Assembly (NCBI RefSeq): GCF_014054725.1 | Contig: NZ_CP059563.1 | Span: 829,749-893,748 of the forward strand | From: Conchiformibius steedae | GTDB lineage: Bacteria; Pseudomonadota; Gammaproteobacteria; Burkholderiales; Neisseriaceae | DNA: 64,000 nt | Direction: 5' to 3' | Shown here: one piece after another, positions 27,816 through 37,177 of the stretch | Position numbering within the stretch: position 1 is the first letter of the stretch | Layout: each line of letters opens with the position of its first letter | The notes under the pieces: generated by a model | The model's input: only the letters and a program-made list of their open reading frames with translations | What the model was told of the DNA's origin: nothing | The model's database searches: none | Made by a program: the position numbers and the translations under genes

Positions 27816-28799
27816 ATGGCATACGACAGCTTAATGGTGTTTACCGGCAATGCCAATCCCGATTTGGCAGCGCGGGTGGTCAAGCACCTTGACACCACGC
27901 TTGGCAATGCGGCGGTAAACAAATTTTCAGATGGCGAAATTTCCGTAGAGCTGCTGGAAAACGTGCGCGGGCGCGATGTGTTTATTTTGCAGCCCACCTG
28001 CGCCCCCACCAATGATAATTTAATGGAAGTGCTTACCATGGCAGATGCGCTTAAACGCGCTTCTGCGGCACGGATTACGGCGGCGATTCCGTATTTTGGT
28101 TATGCCCGTCAAGACCGCCGCCCGCGTTCGGCGCGTGTGCCGATTTCTGCCAAGCTGGTGGCGAATATGCTGCATTCGGCGGGGATTAACCGCGTGTTAA
28201 CGGTGGATTTGCACGCCGACCAAATTCAGGGTTTTTTTGATATTCCCGTAGATAATATTTATGCCACGCCGATTTTGATTCACGATATTGTGCAGCAGCG
28301 CATTGAGAATTTAACCGTGGTCAGCCCCGATGTGGGCGGTGTGGTGCGTGCGCGTGCGGTGGCAAAAATGTTGAACACCGATTTGGCGATTATTGACAAA
28401 CGCCGTCCCAAAGCCAATGTGGCGGAAGTGATGAACATTATCGGCGATATTCAGGGGCGCGCCTGCCTGCTGGTGGACGATATGATTGATACTGCCAATA
28501 CCTTGTGTAAAGCGGCTTCTGCGCTGAAAGAACGTGGCGCGGAACGGGTGTTGGCGTATGCCACCCACCCCGTGTTTTCGGGCGAGGCGATTTCGCGCCT
28601 GACTTCTTCCGATATTGACCAAGTGGTGGTTACCGATACCATTCCCTTGTCGGAAGCAGGTAGAAATTGCAGTAAAATCCGTCAGGTAAGTATTGCCAAT
28701 TTGCTGGCGGAAACCATCCGCCGCATCAGCAACGAAGAATCGGTGTCTTATCTGTTTAATGATGATTTGGTGCAACCGCGTTCGCTGTTTTTGCCGTAA
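27816..28799 (+). CDS. prs: Ribose-phosphate pyrophosphokinase
   Basis: A 327-residue enzyme making PRPP from ribose 5-phosphate and ATP for nucleotide, histidine and tryptophan synthesis. Family blocks are clear: [54 protein letters not shown], the metal site [11 protein letters not shown], and the PRPP loop [13 protein letters not shown] near residue 220. The ATG at 27816 fits the family start ([15 protein letters not shown]); an upstream in-frame GTG is less likely. The order ispE-tRNA-Gln-prs-rplY is as in Neisseria. Confidence 0.97.
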   Translation: MAYDSLMVFTGNANPDLAARVVKHLDTTLGNAAVNKFSDGEISVELLENVRGRDVFILQPTCAPTNDNLMEVLTMADALKRASAARITAAIPYFGYARQDRRPRSARVPISAKLVANMLHSAGINRVLTVDLHADQIQGFFDIPVDNIYATPILIHDIVQQRIENLTVVSPDVGGVVRARAVAKMLNTDLAIIDKRRPKANVAEVMNIIGDIQGRACLLVDDMIDTANTLCKAASALKERGAERVLAYATHPVFSGEAISRLTSSDIDQVVVTDTIPLSEAGRNCSKIRQVSIANLLAETIRRISNEESVSYLFNDDLVQPRSLFLP

Positions 28800-28827
28800 G
28801 CCAAAAATGGTGTAAAATAGGAAATTA

Positions 28828-28865
28828 AGGCTGCCTGATGTGATGTCGGGCAGCTTGTTTGTGCC
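28828..28865 (+). terminator. Weak hairpin between prs and rplY
   Basis: GCTGCC near 28830 and GGCAGC near 28848 can pair, followed by TTGTTT. The word AGGCTGCCTGA resembles a neisserial uptake sequence. Could attenuate read-through into rplY. Confidence 0.4.
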
Positions 28866-28921
28866 GCAGGGTTGGTCGCAGCCTGCAAGCGGCTTTGTTT
28901 TTTATTTTTAAGGAAAAAATT

Positions 28922-29494
28922 ATGTCAACTCAAGTAAAAGCCACCGTCCGTCAAGCGCAAGGTTCGGGTGCGAGCCGCCGCCTGCGTTTGCAAGGACAAG
29001 TTCCTGCCGTGATTTACGGTGCCGACCGCGATGCACAAGCCATTGCTGTGGACCACAAAGAAATGTTTTACGCGCTGGAAAAAGAATCATTTTTCACGCA
29101 AATCCTGAAATTGGATGTAGATGGTCAAAGCGTAGATGTGATTGTACGCGATTACCAAATGCACCCTGTAAAACGCCAAGTGCAACACATTGATTTTCAA
29201 GTGGTAGATTTAAATCAGCCCTTGCGTATGCGTATTCCTGTGCGTATTGTGAATGCGGAAAAATCTCAAGCTGTTAAGCTGCAAAGCGGTCGTGTATCGC
29301 TGTTGAGCACTGTGGTCGATGTGTTGGTTGACCCCAAAAACATTCCCGCTGCTTTGGAATTGGATTGCGAAAACGTGGTGGCTGGCGACATTCTGCACCT
29401 GTCTGACATCAAATACCCCGAAGGCGTACAAAGCACTGCTTTGAAACGCAATAGCAATTTGGCAGTTGCCACTGTTACCGGTAAAAAACGCTAA
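28922..29494 (+). CDS. rplY: Ribosomal protein bL25 (long, CTC-type)
   Basis: A 190-residue bL25 with an N-terminal 5S-rRNA-binding domain ([29 protein letters not shown]) and a C-terminal TL5/CTC-type domain from about residue 95. The two-domain form is usual outside the Enterobacteria. AAGGAAAAAATT precedes the ATG at 28922. It sits after prs as in other Neisseriaceae. Confidence 0.96.
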   Translation: MSTQVKATVRQAQGSGASRRLRLQGQVPAVIYGADRDAQAIAVDHKEMFYALEKESFFTQILKLDVDGQSVDVIVRDYQMHPVKRQVQHIDFQVVDLNQPLRMRIPVRIVNAEKSQAVKLQSGRVSLLSTVVDVLVDPKNIPAALELDCENVVAGDILHLSDIKYPEGVQSTALKRNSNLAVATVTGKKR

Positions 29495-29516
29495 AATTTA
29501 GCTTGTAAAACCATGA

Positions 29517-29555
29517 AAAGCCGTCCGATAAATTTATCGGACGGCTTCGGTTTTT
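29517..29555 (+). terminator. rplY terminator
   Basis: A long perfect stem (AAGCCGTCCGATA with its complement around a four-base loop) followed by CGG and T5. Confidence 0.93.
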
Positions 29556-29569
29556 GAAATGAATGGTAA

Positions 29570-30085
29570 TTAACGGGCAATATCGGCTTGAATCACCACA
29601 CGGGCATGGAAGGTACCGACTTCACATTCATATTGTCCGCCACCCAAAGTGCGTTTGTTTAAATAGCTTTGGAAATTGCTTACGCGTTTACCGCCGTGTT
29701 TGGCGGCGGTTTCTTGGAATTTTTTGGCGGCGTTGATGTAAGCACGTTCGCAAGCGGCTTCGTCGCTTTTACCAAAGCGGCGAGCTGCCTGACGGGTAAT
29801 CATATTGTTGCGAATGACGCTGCCACCGCCACCAAAGCTGATGGTTGCACCGCCACTGAGAATGGATTTGGCTTCGGCACTTGCCAATACGGCTTGACCG
29901 TTGCAGCGGTACAAAACATTGCGTCCGCCGCTGGCGGTGTCGCCGCGTGTTTGACGGCAGGTGTTGTTGTGTGATTCGGAAGCAGCGGCATCATGATTAG
30001 ATGAAGCAGCACCGTTGCTTTGGCAGGCACTGAGGCTGATGGCGGCAAGGCTTGCCAACAACAGGGGTTTGAGCATACGCGACAT
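29570..30085 (-). CDS. Putative lipoprotein, unknown function
   Basis: A 171-residue lipoprotein precursor with signal MSRMLKPLLLASLAAISLSAC; the lipobox LSAC places the lipidated cysteine at residue 21. A Ser/Ala/Asn-rich linker follows, then a domain with three more cysteines (TCRQTRG, YRCNGQ, ACERAY, with a late YECEV) and a glycine-rich patch ISFGGGGSVI. No family is recognised. It is divergent from the phosphopantetheinyl transferase gene 65 bases away. Confidence 0.8.
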   Translation of the reverse strand: MSRMLKPLLLASLAAISLSACQSNGAASSNHDAAASESHNNTCRQTRGDTASGGRNVLYRCNGQAVLASAEAKSILSGGATISFGGGGSVIRNNMITRQAARRFGKSDEAACERAYINAAKKFQETAAKHGGKRVSNFQSYLNKRTLGGGQYECEVGTFHARVVIQADIAR

Positions 30086-30149
30086 GATAAGACTCCTGTA
30101 AAGTGCTTGAAAAACTGAATTTTAAACAAATTTGATAAGGGGTTCAACT

Positions 30150-30755
30150 GTGGACGTTTATGTGGCGGGACGCGATTGTGCCAAACGGTATGATGAAACG
30201 CGCTTGGGTGGGGCAGATGCGGCACGGTTGGCAAAATATCCGCAGCTGGCGCAGCGTGATGATTGGCGTGTTAGCCGTTTTTTAAAACAGCAGCAGACAG
30301 ATAACGGCAAGCCGTGCAGTTTGAGCCATAGTGGTGGCGTGGCATTATGGGTGTGCGGCGGCGAAGCGGTGGGCGCAGACATAGAATATTTGCGCCCGCG
30401 TGATTTTTCTGCTTGGTATGGCAGCGGCGTGATTCACGCGCACGAACAGGCATGGTTGGTACAACAGAAAGATGTTTTAACAGCGCATTATGCTGTATGG
30501 ACGTTAAAAGAAGCCTTGATTAAGGCATTGGCTTGGGATTTTGCGGATTTGGCGGCGGTGGGCTTGCGCCGTGTGTGTGGGCAATGGGGTTTGCATGGCG
30601 GCGGACAGGCGTGGCAGGGTGGGGTGTGGCGTTTGTCGGCGGATTATGTGGCGGCGTGTGTGTGGCGGGGTGCGGATAACGGGATGCGTTGGCACGGTTA
30701 TGGCGAATGGCAGGGACTGACGGCGCAACGCTTGTGGTATTGGGACAAGGTTTAG
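30150..30755 (+). CDS. Sfp-type 4'-phosphopantetheinyl transferase
   Basis: A 201-residue enzyme with the two signatures of the superfamily: GADIEYLRPRDF (metal-binding Asp and Glu) and AVWTLKEALIKA (W-x2-KE-x3-K). It transfers phosphopantetheine from CoA to carrier proteins. GTG at 30150 is chosen because AAGGGG precedes it. It stands outside any biosynthetic cluster, but the two pigment-operon carrier proteins at 18.6-19.1 kb are natural substrates; that pairing is inference. It converges with the ogt-type gene, whose stop is five bases away. Confidence 0.9.
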   Translation: MDVYVAGRDCAKRYDETRLGGADAARLAKYPQLAQRDDWRVSRFLKQQQTDNGKPCSLSHSGGVALWVCGGEAVGADIEYLRPRDFSAWYGSGVIHAHEQAWLVQQKDVLTAHYAVWTLKEALIKALAWDFADLAAVGLRRVCGQWGLHGGGQAWQGGVWRLSADYVAACVWRGADNGMRWHGYGEWQGLTAQRLWYWDKV

Positions 30756-30759
30756 GCAA

Positions 30760-31290
30760 TTACAACAAGCAGTTTTGCCCGTTTTCCAAAGCCAATAAAG
30801 CTTGTTTGCGCCACAATCCGCCCGCATAGCCCGTTAATTTGCCGTTGCTGCCAATTACGCGGTGGCAAGGCACGATAATGGAAAGGGGATTGCGCCCGTT
30901 GGCGGCAGCCACAGCGCGGACGGCTTCGGGTTTGCCCAACAAACGCGCTTGCTCGCCGTAACTGATGGTTGTTCCATAAGGAATGCTTTGCAATACGCGC
31001 CACACGCTTTGTTGAAACGCTGTGCCGATGCTGAAATCCACTGCAATATCATCAAAGCGATGTCTTTGTTTGGCAAAGTATTCTTGCAGGGCGCGTTGCA
31101 GTAGCGGCGAACGGGGGTCGGGGTGTTCGCGCAAGGGGCATTGCCATTGTGCTTGCAGTTTGGCGAGGGCGTTATCCTGATGTTTGCCTTGGGGAAAATC
31201 CAGTAAACACAGTCCTTTGGGGCTGTAAACGGCAAGCATTTCGCCCAAAGGGGTGGTAAGGGTGGCGTGGTGTAGAAAATTTTGCATCAT
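30760..31290 (-). CDS. ogt: Methylated-DNA-protein-cysteine methyltransferase
   Basis: A 176-residue suicide repair enzyme. The active cysteine is in IVPCHRVIGSNGKLTGYAGGLWRKQALLALE, complete with the GYAGG binding loop, and the helix-turn-helix part is FQQSVWRVLQSIPYGTTISYGEQA. It removes methyl groups from O6-methylguanine. Compare the second, divergent relative at 37364-38191. Confidence 0.94.
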   Translation of the reverse strand: MMQNFLHHATLTTPLGEMLAVYSPKGLCLLDFPQGKHQDNALAKLQAQWQCPLREHPDPRSPLLQRALQEYFAKQRHRFDDIAVDFSIGTAFQQSVWRVLQSIPYGTTISYGEQARLLGKPEAVRAVAAANGRNPLSIIVPCHRVIGSNGKLTGYAGGLWRKQALLALENGQNCLL

Positions 31291-31298
31291 ATTGATTT

Positions 31299-31331
31299 TA
31301 AAAAACTGCCTGAAAACGGCTTCAGGCAGTT
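31299..31331 (-). terminator. dsbD terminator made of an inverted uptake-like word
   Basis: Perfect stem AACTGCCTGAA/TTCAGGCAGTT around six bases, followed on the minus strand by a T run. The arms carry CTGCCTGAA, like the inverted DNA uptake sequences used as terminators in Neisseriaceae. Confidence 0.85.
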
Positions 31332-31338
31332 GTGCGGA

Positions 31339-33147
31339 TTATTGTTTTTTAAACCATGCGATAAAATCGTCGGGGGCAGCGTAGCCCAATAAGGGTTTGC
31401 TGCGGCTGCCGTCTGCTTTCAGCACAAACAGCCCCGGTGGACCGTACAGCCCATATTCTTTCAGCAAAGCCTGATGTTCGGGCGTGTTGGCGGTTACGTC
31501 AATTTGAAACAGCCTGTCCATCGGCACGGCGGCGTGTACGCCCTGATGACGGAAGGTTTTGGCTTCCATTTCCTTGCACGATACGCACCAATCGGCATAA
31601 AAATCCAGCAATACGGGTTGGGACGGGTTGTCTTGCAGGGCTTTTTGCATGGCTGCGTTGAGCTTGGCGGGGTCGCTGAAGCTGTGCGCGTGTGCGGCAT
31701 CGGCAGACAGCGGCGGATACAGGGTTAAAAATTCGTGTAAGGCAGTGGTTTGGCGCATGGTGCTTTGCCAACCAAACCACAAACCACCCATTGCCAACAA
31801 GGAAGCTGTCAAAGCTGCCGCAGGTTTGAATTTTTTGGCAAACTGTTTGGTACGCCACAGCAGGTAGAGCGCAGGCAACACCAGCAATGCCGTGTACAGC
31901 GCCGCCGTTAATCCATAAGACAGATAAGGCGCAGCCAAATACACCGCCACAGCCAGCAACAAGATGCCGAATACATATTTAACGCCGTTCATCCAGTTGC
32001 CTGCGCGGGGCAAGATGTGTCCGCCAAACGTGCCGACTGCAATCAGCGGTACGCCCGTTCCCACTGCCAAGGCATACAAGGCTGCACCACCCAACAGTGC
32101 ATCGCCTGTTTTGCCGATATATGCCAGCGCAAACGCCAACGGCGGTGCCACGCACGGTCCGACAATCAGCGCGGACAACATTCCCATTACAAAAACCGAA
32201 GCGATTTTTCCGCCCGATAATTTATTGCTTTGGTTTTGGAAATAACTTTGTACTGCTGCGGGCAATTGAATGGAAAACAAGCCAAACATCGACAATGCCA
32301 ATACCACCATCAACACCGCCGCCGTCAGCACCACCCAAGCCTGTTGCAGCCATACGGTTAATAATGCGCCCGTCAGCCCCGCCAACACGCCCACCAGCGT
32401 GTACGTTAGCGCCAAACCCTGTACATACACCAAAGACAACACAAACGCCCGTTTTTTACTGCCGCTTTTGTCGCCCACAATAATGCCCGACACAATCGGC
32501 AGCAGCGGATACATACAGGCAGTAAAACTCAAGCCCAAACCCGCCAGAAAAAACCACAGCAAATTGCTGCCAAAGCGTTCGCGCGACAAGGCAAAACGGC
32601 TTTCGTCCGCATCGTCTTGTTTGGGTGCAACCGTTGCCGCTGCATCAGTTGCGCCGTTTGACTTTTTTAAAAACAAGTCCTTGGCGTTTTGTTCGGGGGA
32701 TTCGGTGCGGTATTCGCCCGTGCCTTTGATTTCAAATTGGGTTTCTACAGGTGGATAACACACGCCCACTTCGGCACAGCCTTGATACAGCAGTGTCAGC
32801 GTATAGGCTTCGGGCTGGGAAGTGGCGGTTTTGTATGCCCATTTTAATTCGGCATCGTGATGATAAACCGTTTGTTTACCGAAAAATTCGTCTTCTTTTT
32901 CTTTGCCTTGGCTCATGGTCGGCTCGGCAAGCAAATCGGCAGGTTCGGTTTTGGCGGCGATTTTGCTTTGATACAGATAATAACCATCGGCAATTTTAAA
33001 ATCGGCGCGAACGCCTTGTTCATCTACATGAACGGTAGGCACAAACGCCTGTTCGGGCGGCAACAGCTCTTCGGGGTCTACCGCCGCGCCTGCCCACGCG
33101 CTCAAACCCAGCAGCATGGCAAAAAATGCCAGTAATTTGTTTTTCAT
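31339..33147 (-). CDS. dsbD: Thiol:disulfide interchange protein DsbD
   Basis: A 602-residue protein with all three DsbD parts: a signal peptide and periplasmic alpha domain (GCAEVGVCYPP cysteines near residue 115), eight-helix membrane domain with reactive cysteines in SFTACMYPLLP and IVGPCVAPPL, and a C-terminal thioredoxin domain with ADWCVSCKEME. It passes electrons from cytoplasmic thioredoxin to periplasmic thiol proteins. The ATG at 33147 has AAAGGAG upstream and begins the signal peptide; an upstream in-frame start is rejected. Confidence 0.96.
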   Translation of the reverse strand: MKNKLLAFFAMLLGLSAWAGAAVDPEELLPPEQAFVPTVHVDEQGVRADFKIADGYYLYQSKIAAKTEPADLLAEPTMSQGKEKEDEFFGKQTVYHHDAELKWAYKTATSQPEAYTLTLLYQGCAEVGVCYPPVETQFEIKGTGEYRTESPEQNAKDLFLKKSNGATDAAATVAPKQDDADESRFALSRERFGSNLLWFFLAGLGLSFTACMYPLLPIVSGIIVGDKSGSKKRAFVLSLVYVQGLALTYTLVGVLAGLTGALLTVWLQQAWVVLTAAVLMVVLALSMFGLFSIQLPAAVQSYFQNQSNKLSGGKIASVFVMGMLSALIVGPCVAPPLAFALAYIGKTGDALLGGAALYALAVGTGVPLIAVGTFGGHILPRAGNWMNGVKYVFGILLLAVAVYLAAPYLSYGLTAALYTALLVLPALYLLWRTKQFAKKFKPAAALTASLLAMGGLWFGWQSTMRQTTALHEFLTLYPPLSADAAHAHSFSDPAKLNAAMQKALQDNPSQPVLLDFYADWCVSCKEMEAKTFRHQGVHAAVPMDRLFQIDVTANTPEHQALLKEYGLYGPPGLFVLKADGSRSKPLLGYAAPDDFIAWFKKQ

Positions 33148-33231
33148 GGGGAAACTCCTTTCCTGTCCAATGGTAAAGTTGCTTTTCGGCAGCCGTTTGA
33201 ATGTTTTACCGAAAGCACTGTAAAACGCTAT

Positions 33232-33261
33232 TGTATAACACCTTGTGCAGGCAATCGGCAA
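33232..33261 (-). promoter_or_regulatory. dsbD promoter
   Basis: On the minus strand TTGCCG (33261-33256), 18 bases, TATACA (33237-33232), about 85 bases before the start. A separate TATAAT for rnc lies at 33324-33329 on the plus strand. Confidence 0.5.
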
Positions 33262-33358
33262 TGGCGTGGTTTAAAAAAGGTAAAGTTTGGCGGCGGGCAG
33301 GCGTGGGACGGCGGTAAAAACCGTATAATCGCGCCTTTATCCGATTGGTTTGAACAGC

Positions 33359-34051
33359 ATGGCAGCCGAACACGATTTACACGCTTTTGAACAGCGCATC
33401 GGACACCGTTTCCGCAACCGCAAATTATTAATCCGCGCACTTACCCACCGCAGCTTTGCTGCCGAACACAACGAACGATTGGAATTTGTCGGCGACAGCA
33501 TTTTAAATTACGCCGTTGCCAAAATGCTGTTTGAGCAGTTTCCCAAGCTGCCCGAAGGACGTTTATCGCCTTTACGCGCCGCTTTGGTGCGCGAAAGCCG
33601 TTTGGCGGAAACGGCGCGGGATTTGAACATGGGGGCATTGCTGCATTTGGGTGCGGGCGAATTAAAAAGCGGCGGGCGCGAACGTCCGTCTATTTTGGCA
33701 GATGCTTTGGAGGCGGTGTTTGCCGCCGTGAGTTTGGACGCGGATTTTGCCGCTGCCGAAGCGGTGGTACGCCGTTTGTTTGCCGACAAAGTGCGCCAAG
33801 CCGAACATTTGGGTTGGGATAAAGACCCGAAAACGGCGTTGCAGGAAATTTTGCAGGGACAAAAACGCCCTTTGCCCGTGTACCGTATTGAGCAACAAAC
33901 AGGCGCAGGCAATGATGCGCGTTTTGATGTGGCGTGCGATTTGGGGGCGTTGGGAAAGGTGTTCCGCGCCCGTGCATCCAGCCGCCGCGCCGCCGAGCAG
34001 GAATGTGCCAAACAGGCTTTGGCATGGCTGGCGGGGCAGGGGCTGTCCTGA
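33359..34051 (+). CDS. rnc: Ribonuclease III
   Basis: A 230-residue enzyme: catalytic domain with the signature NERLEFVGDSILN near residue 40 and a second acidic site in LADALEAVFAAV, then a C-terminal double-stranded RNA-binding domain (DPKTALQEILQ to the end). It processes the rRNA precursor stems seen in this window. ATG at 33359 is chosen; a TTG three codons upstream is also possible. No good ribosome site is visible. In most relatives rnc is preceded by lepB and followed by era; here dsbD is divergent upstream and two membrane-protein genes intervene before era. Confidence 0.96.
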   Translation: MAAEHDLHAFEQRIGHRFRNRKLLIRALTHRSFAAEHNERLEFVGDSILNYAVAKMLFEQFPKLPEGRLSPLRAALVRESRLAETARDLNMGALLHLGAGELKSGGRERPSILADALEAVFAAVSLDADFAAAEAVVRRLFADKVRQAEHLGWDKDPKTALQEILQGQKRPLPVYRIEQQTGAGNDARFDVACDLGALGKVFRARASSRRAAEQECAKQALAWLAGQGLS

Positions 34052-34078
34052 ATCAATAAGCAAGAGGATTTTTGATTG

Positions 34079-35533
34079 ATGAATAATAAGCAAAACACTT
34101 CTGAAAACGAACACAGCGCGGCAGACAATAAAGCCGCTGCTGCTTTAAAAGACGTATTCAGTCTGCACCACGACCAAGCCCATGCCGATAAAATTGATGC
34201 GGCCATCCGTGCCAATGTGCGCGTGTCGGGCACAAATATGTGGGTACTGATTTTTGCCGTGGCGATTGCCAGCATCGGTTTGAACGTAAACAGCACGGCG
34301 GTGGTGATTGGCGCGATGTTGATTTCGCCGCTGATGGGACCGATTGTGGGCATGGGCTACGGCGCGGCGGTTAGCGATATCGGACTGATTCGGCTGGCAT
34401 TGCGCAATATTTTGGTGTTTATCGTCATCAGCCTGATTACTGCCACGCTGTATTTTTTGATTACGCCTTTGCAGCAGGCGCAAAGCGAGCTGTTGGCGCG
34501 TACGCAGCCTACTTTGTGGGACGTATTGATTGCCTTTTTCGGCGGCAGCGCGGGCATTGTGGCGGTAACGCGCAAGGAAACGGGCAATGTGGTGCCGGGG
34601 GTGGCGATTGCCACGGCATTGATGCCGCCTTTGTGTACTGCGGGTTACGGCTTGGCACACGGCAACTGGCAGTATTTTTTCGGGGCGTTTTACCTGTTGG
34701 CGATTAACTGCGTGTTTATTGCGTTTGCCACGCTGCTGTTTGCCAAGCTGTTAAAACTGCCGCGACGGGGTTTGGTCAGCGACAGCAAACGTTTTTTGCA
34801 CCGCATGGTGATTGCGGCGGTCATTGCAGCGGTGATGATTCCCAGCACCTATCTGGCAGCAGGCTTGGTGCGCAAAGAGCTGTTTAACACCACAGCGGGC
34901 AAAGTGATTCAAGACGTACAGCAGCAGGAAGGTTTTTATATTTTACGCAGCACCTTGGACCACAGCAAACACACGGTGGGACTGATTATCAACGGCACGG
35001 GCAATACCGAAAAAATCACCGCATTGCTGACGCGCAAGCTGAAAGAAGCAGGCATTAGCGAACCGCAGGTGCGGGTGTTGTATGCAGGCGGCAATACCAG
35101 CTTGGAACAGGCCAAAGCAGAATTGGCACAAACCATTGAAGCCGCCGCCAAATCCTTTGAGCATGAAAGCAGGGAATGGGAAAGCGCAATCGCACAGCGC
35201 AAAGTAAACGAAGCCGACTTATTGGCGGAAATCCGCGCCCAATATCCCGAAGCCAACGGCGTGTTTGTCGGTTACGGCGCGTGGTGGCAGGGTGCAGAAG
35301 GCGCAGCCGCTTCCGCGAGCGCATCTCCTGATGTTGCCGATAGCAGCGAATCCGAGCATCTGACTGTGTGGCTGCGCGTATCCGAGCCTTTAAGCGACAA
35401 AGAAATCAGCCGTTTGCGGGCATGGCTGCAACAGCGCACGGGACAATCCCAAATCAATGTGGTGTGGCAGTCAGACAGCTTGCACCATCAATCGGTAAAA
35501 AATGATAACAATAAAGGAGCCCATAAGCCATGA
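34079..35533 (+). CDS. DUF389 family membrane protein
   Basis: A 484-residue protein. An N-terminal polar segment is followed by the DUF389 membrane block (VSGTNMWVLIFAVAIASIGLNVNSTAVVIGAMLISPLMGPIVGMG, about 50-95), about six to eight helices to residue 270, then a soluble charged domain with a helical region (TSLEQAKAELAQTIEAAAKSFEHE) and a C-terminal sheet. DUF389 proteins are uncharacterised membrane proteins. ATG at 34079 follows AAGAGGA. It overlaps the PAP2 gene by four bases, so the two are coupled and may act together. Confidence 0.85.
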   Translation: MNNKQNTSENEHSAADNKAAAALKDVFSLHHDQAHADKIDAAIRANVRVSGTNMWVLIFAVAIASIGLNVNSTAVVIGAMLISPLMGPIVGMGYGAAVSDIGLIRLALRNILVFIVISLITATLYFLITPLQQAQSELLARTQPTLWDVLIAFFGGSAGIVAVTRKETGNVVPGVAIATALMPPLCTAGYGLAHGNWQYFFGAFYLLAINCVFIAFATLLFAKLLKLPRRGLVSDSKRFLHRMVIAAVIAAVMIPSTYLAAGLVRKELFNTTAGKVIQDVQQQEGFYILRSTLDHSKHTVGLIINGTGNTEKITALLTRKLKEAGISEPQVRVLYAGGNTSLEQAKAELAQTIEAAAKSFEHESREWESAIAQRKVNEADLLAEIRAQYPEANGVFVGYGAWWQGAEGAAASASASPDVADSSESEHLTVWLRVSEPLSDKEISRLRAWLQQRTGQSQINVVWQSDSLHHQSVKNDNNKGAHKP

Positions 35534-36258
35534 GCGTGAAATCTTTTCAAATGCTGTGGGTTTATACGTTGTTAATGTTATGTGTGCCTGCGGGCGCGTG
35601 GGCGGCAGCTTATGTGTGGTTGCCTGAAAATGCCTTGAATTTCAGTTCCGCGCTGCCGTATTGGTTGTGGCTCACCGATATGGGCACGCCCCCTTATGCG
35701 GTGCTGACCACCGTTTGCCTGACTGCCGCGCTGGTGTGGCTGCTGCGCCGCCGTTATGCGTGGCAAACCGTTTTGCTGATGTGTGCCTTGTCTTTGGGGG
35801 TAACGCAGGGCGTAAAAAGTGCCATGAAACGCGGTTTTCAAGAACCGCGCCCCTTTGTGACTGCGCTGGCGTTGTCGGGAAAAGTGAATACGCCCGATGA
35901 TTTTTACCGTTTGCCCGACAACGAACAAAATGCTTTGGTTTATACCCAAATGAAAAACAGCGACGGCAGCGTGGCTGCACACCAAGCCGACCACCACGAT
36001 TATTCTTTTCCGTCTGGACACACCATTTTCGCCGTATCGTGGCTGCTGTTGGCAGTGGGATTCGGCTGCCGTCAATGCGTGTGTGCGCCGCTGGCGTGTT
36101 GGGCGGGCGCGATGCTGTTGAGCCGATTATTATTGGGTATGCATTATCCCATTGATTTATTGGTTTCCACACTGGTTGCCGCCGTGTTGCACACAGGATT
36201 GTTTGCTTGGGTGCTGCCGCGCCTGCCCCAACGTTTCCCATTGGTTTATTCCAATTGA
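35530..36258 (+). CDS. PAP2-family phosphatase
   Basis: A 242-residue inner-membrane protein with the three PAP2 motifs: KRGFQEPRP (K-x6-RP), YSFPSGH, and SRLLLGMHYPIDLL. Members dephosphorylate phosphatidylglycerol phosphate, undecaprenyl diphosphate or similar lipids at the periplasmic face; layout resembles PgpB. It overlaps the DUF389 gene (ATGA) and precedes era by 15 bases. The exact lipid substrate cannot be told. Confidence 0.88.
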   Translation: MSVKSFQMLWVYTLLMLCVPAGAWAAAYVWLPENALNFSSALPYWLWLTDMGTPPYAVLTTVCLTAALVWLLRRRYAWQTVLLMCALSLGVTQGVKSAMKRGFQEPRPFVTALALSGKVNTPDDFYRLPDNEQNALVYTQMKNSDGSVAAHQADHHDYSFPSGHTIFAVSWLLLAVGFGCRQCVCAPLACWAGAMLLSRLLLGMHYPIDLLVSTLVAAVLHTGLFAWVLPRLPQRFPLVYSN

Positions 36259-36273
36259 TTCAAAAGAAAGACC

Positions 36274-37173
36274 ATGATTATGACTATACCTTACCGCTGC
36301 GGCTTTATCGCCATTGTCGGACGTCCCAATGTGGGCAAATCCACCCTGATGAACCACCTGATTGGTCAAAAAATCAGCATTACCAGCAAAAAAGCGCAAA
36401 CCACCCGCCACAAAATCACGGGCATTTTTACCGACCCCGCCGCCCAGCTGGTGTTTGTCGATACCCCCGGTTTTCAAACCGACCACCGCAATGCCCTGAA
36501 CGACCGTTTAAATTTAAATGTTACCGAAGCCATGAGCGGCGTAGATGCCATTGTGTTTGTGGTGGAAGCCATGCGTTTTACCGAAGCCGACCGCACCGTA
36601 TTGCGCCAACTGCCTGCGCATACACCCGTGTTGTTGACCGTAAATAAAATTGACAAAGAAAAAGCTAAAAACAAATTGGCATTACAAGAATTTATTGAGC
36701 AGGTATCGGCAGAATTTCCCTTTGTGGGCGTACAAACCGTCAGTGCCAAACACGGGCTGCGTATTGCCAATCTGATTGCCGATTTAAAACCGCTGCTGCC
36801 CGAAAGCGTTCCCCTGTATCCCGATGATATGGTTACCGATAAATCATCGCGCTTTTTGGCGATGGAAATTGTGCGCGAAAAACTGTTCCGCTATTTGGGA
36901 GAAGAACTGCCTTATGCGCTGAATGTGGAAGTGGAGCAATTTAAGATTGACGACAAAGGTTTACACGAAATCTACATCGCCGTATTGGTGGATAAGGAAA
37001 ACCAAAAGCCCATTGTGATTGGCAAAGGCGGCGAAAAACTGAAAAAAATTTCCACCGAAGCGCGTATGGATATGGAAAAACTGTTTGATGCCAAAGTGTT
37101 TTTAAAAGTGTGGGTAAAAGTGAAATCGGGTTGGGCAGACGATATCCGTTTTTTAAACGAATTGGGATTGTAA
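36274..37173 (+). CDS. era: GTPase Era
   Basis: A 299-residue ribosome-assembly GTPase: GRPNVGKST near residue 16, DTPGFQT, NKIDKEK, then a C-terminal KH domain with VIGKGGEKLKKI that binds the 3' end of 16S rRNA. The start may be 36274 or the next in-frame ATG at 36280. Usually directly downstream of rnc; here the DUF389 and PAP2 genes lie between. The stop overlaps the hairpin that closes the small RNA gene on the other strand. Confidence 0.96.
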   Translation: MIMTIPYRCGFIAIVGRPNVGKSTLMNHLIGQKISITSKKAQTTRHKITGIFTDPAAQLVFVDTPGFQTDHRNALNDRLNLNVTEAMSGVDAIVFVVEAMRFTEADRTVLRQLPAHTPVLLTVNKIDKEKAKNKLALQEFIEQVSAEFPFVGVQTVSAKHGLRIANLIADLKPLLPESVPLYPDDMVTDKSSRFLAMEIVREKLFRYLGEELPYALNVEVEQFKIDDKGLHEIYIAVLVDKENQKPIVIGKGGEKLKKISTEARMDMEKLFDAKVFLKVWVKVKSGWADDIRFLNELGL

Positions 37174-37177
37174 ACAA

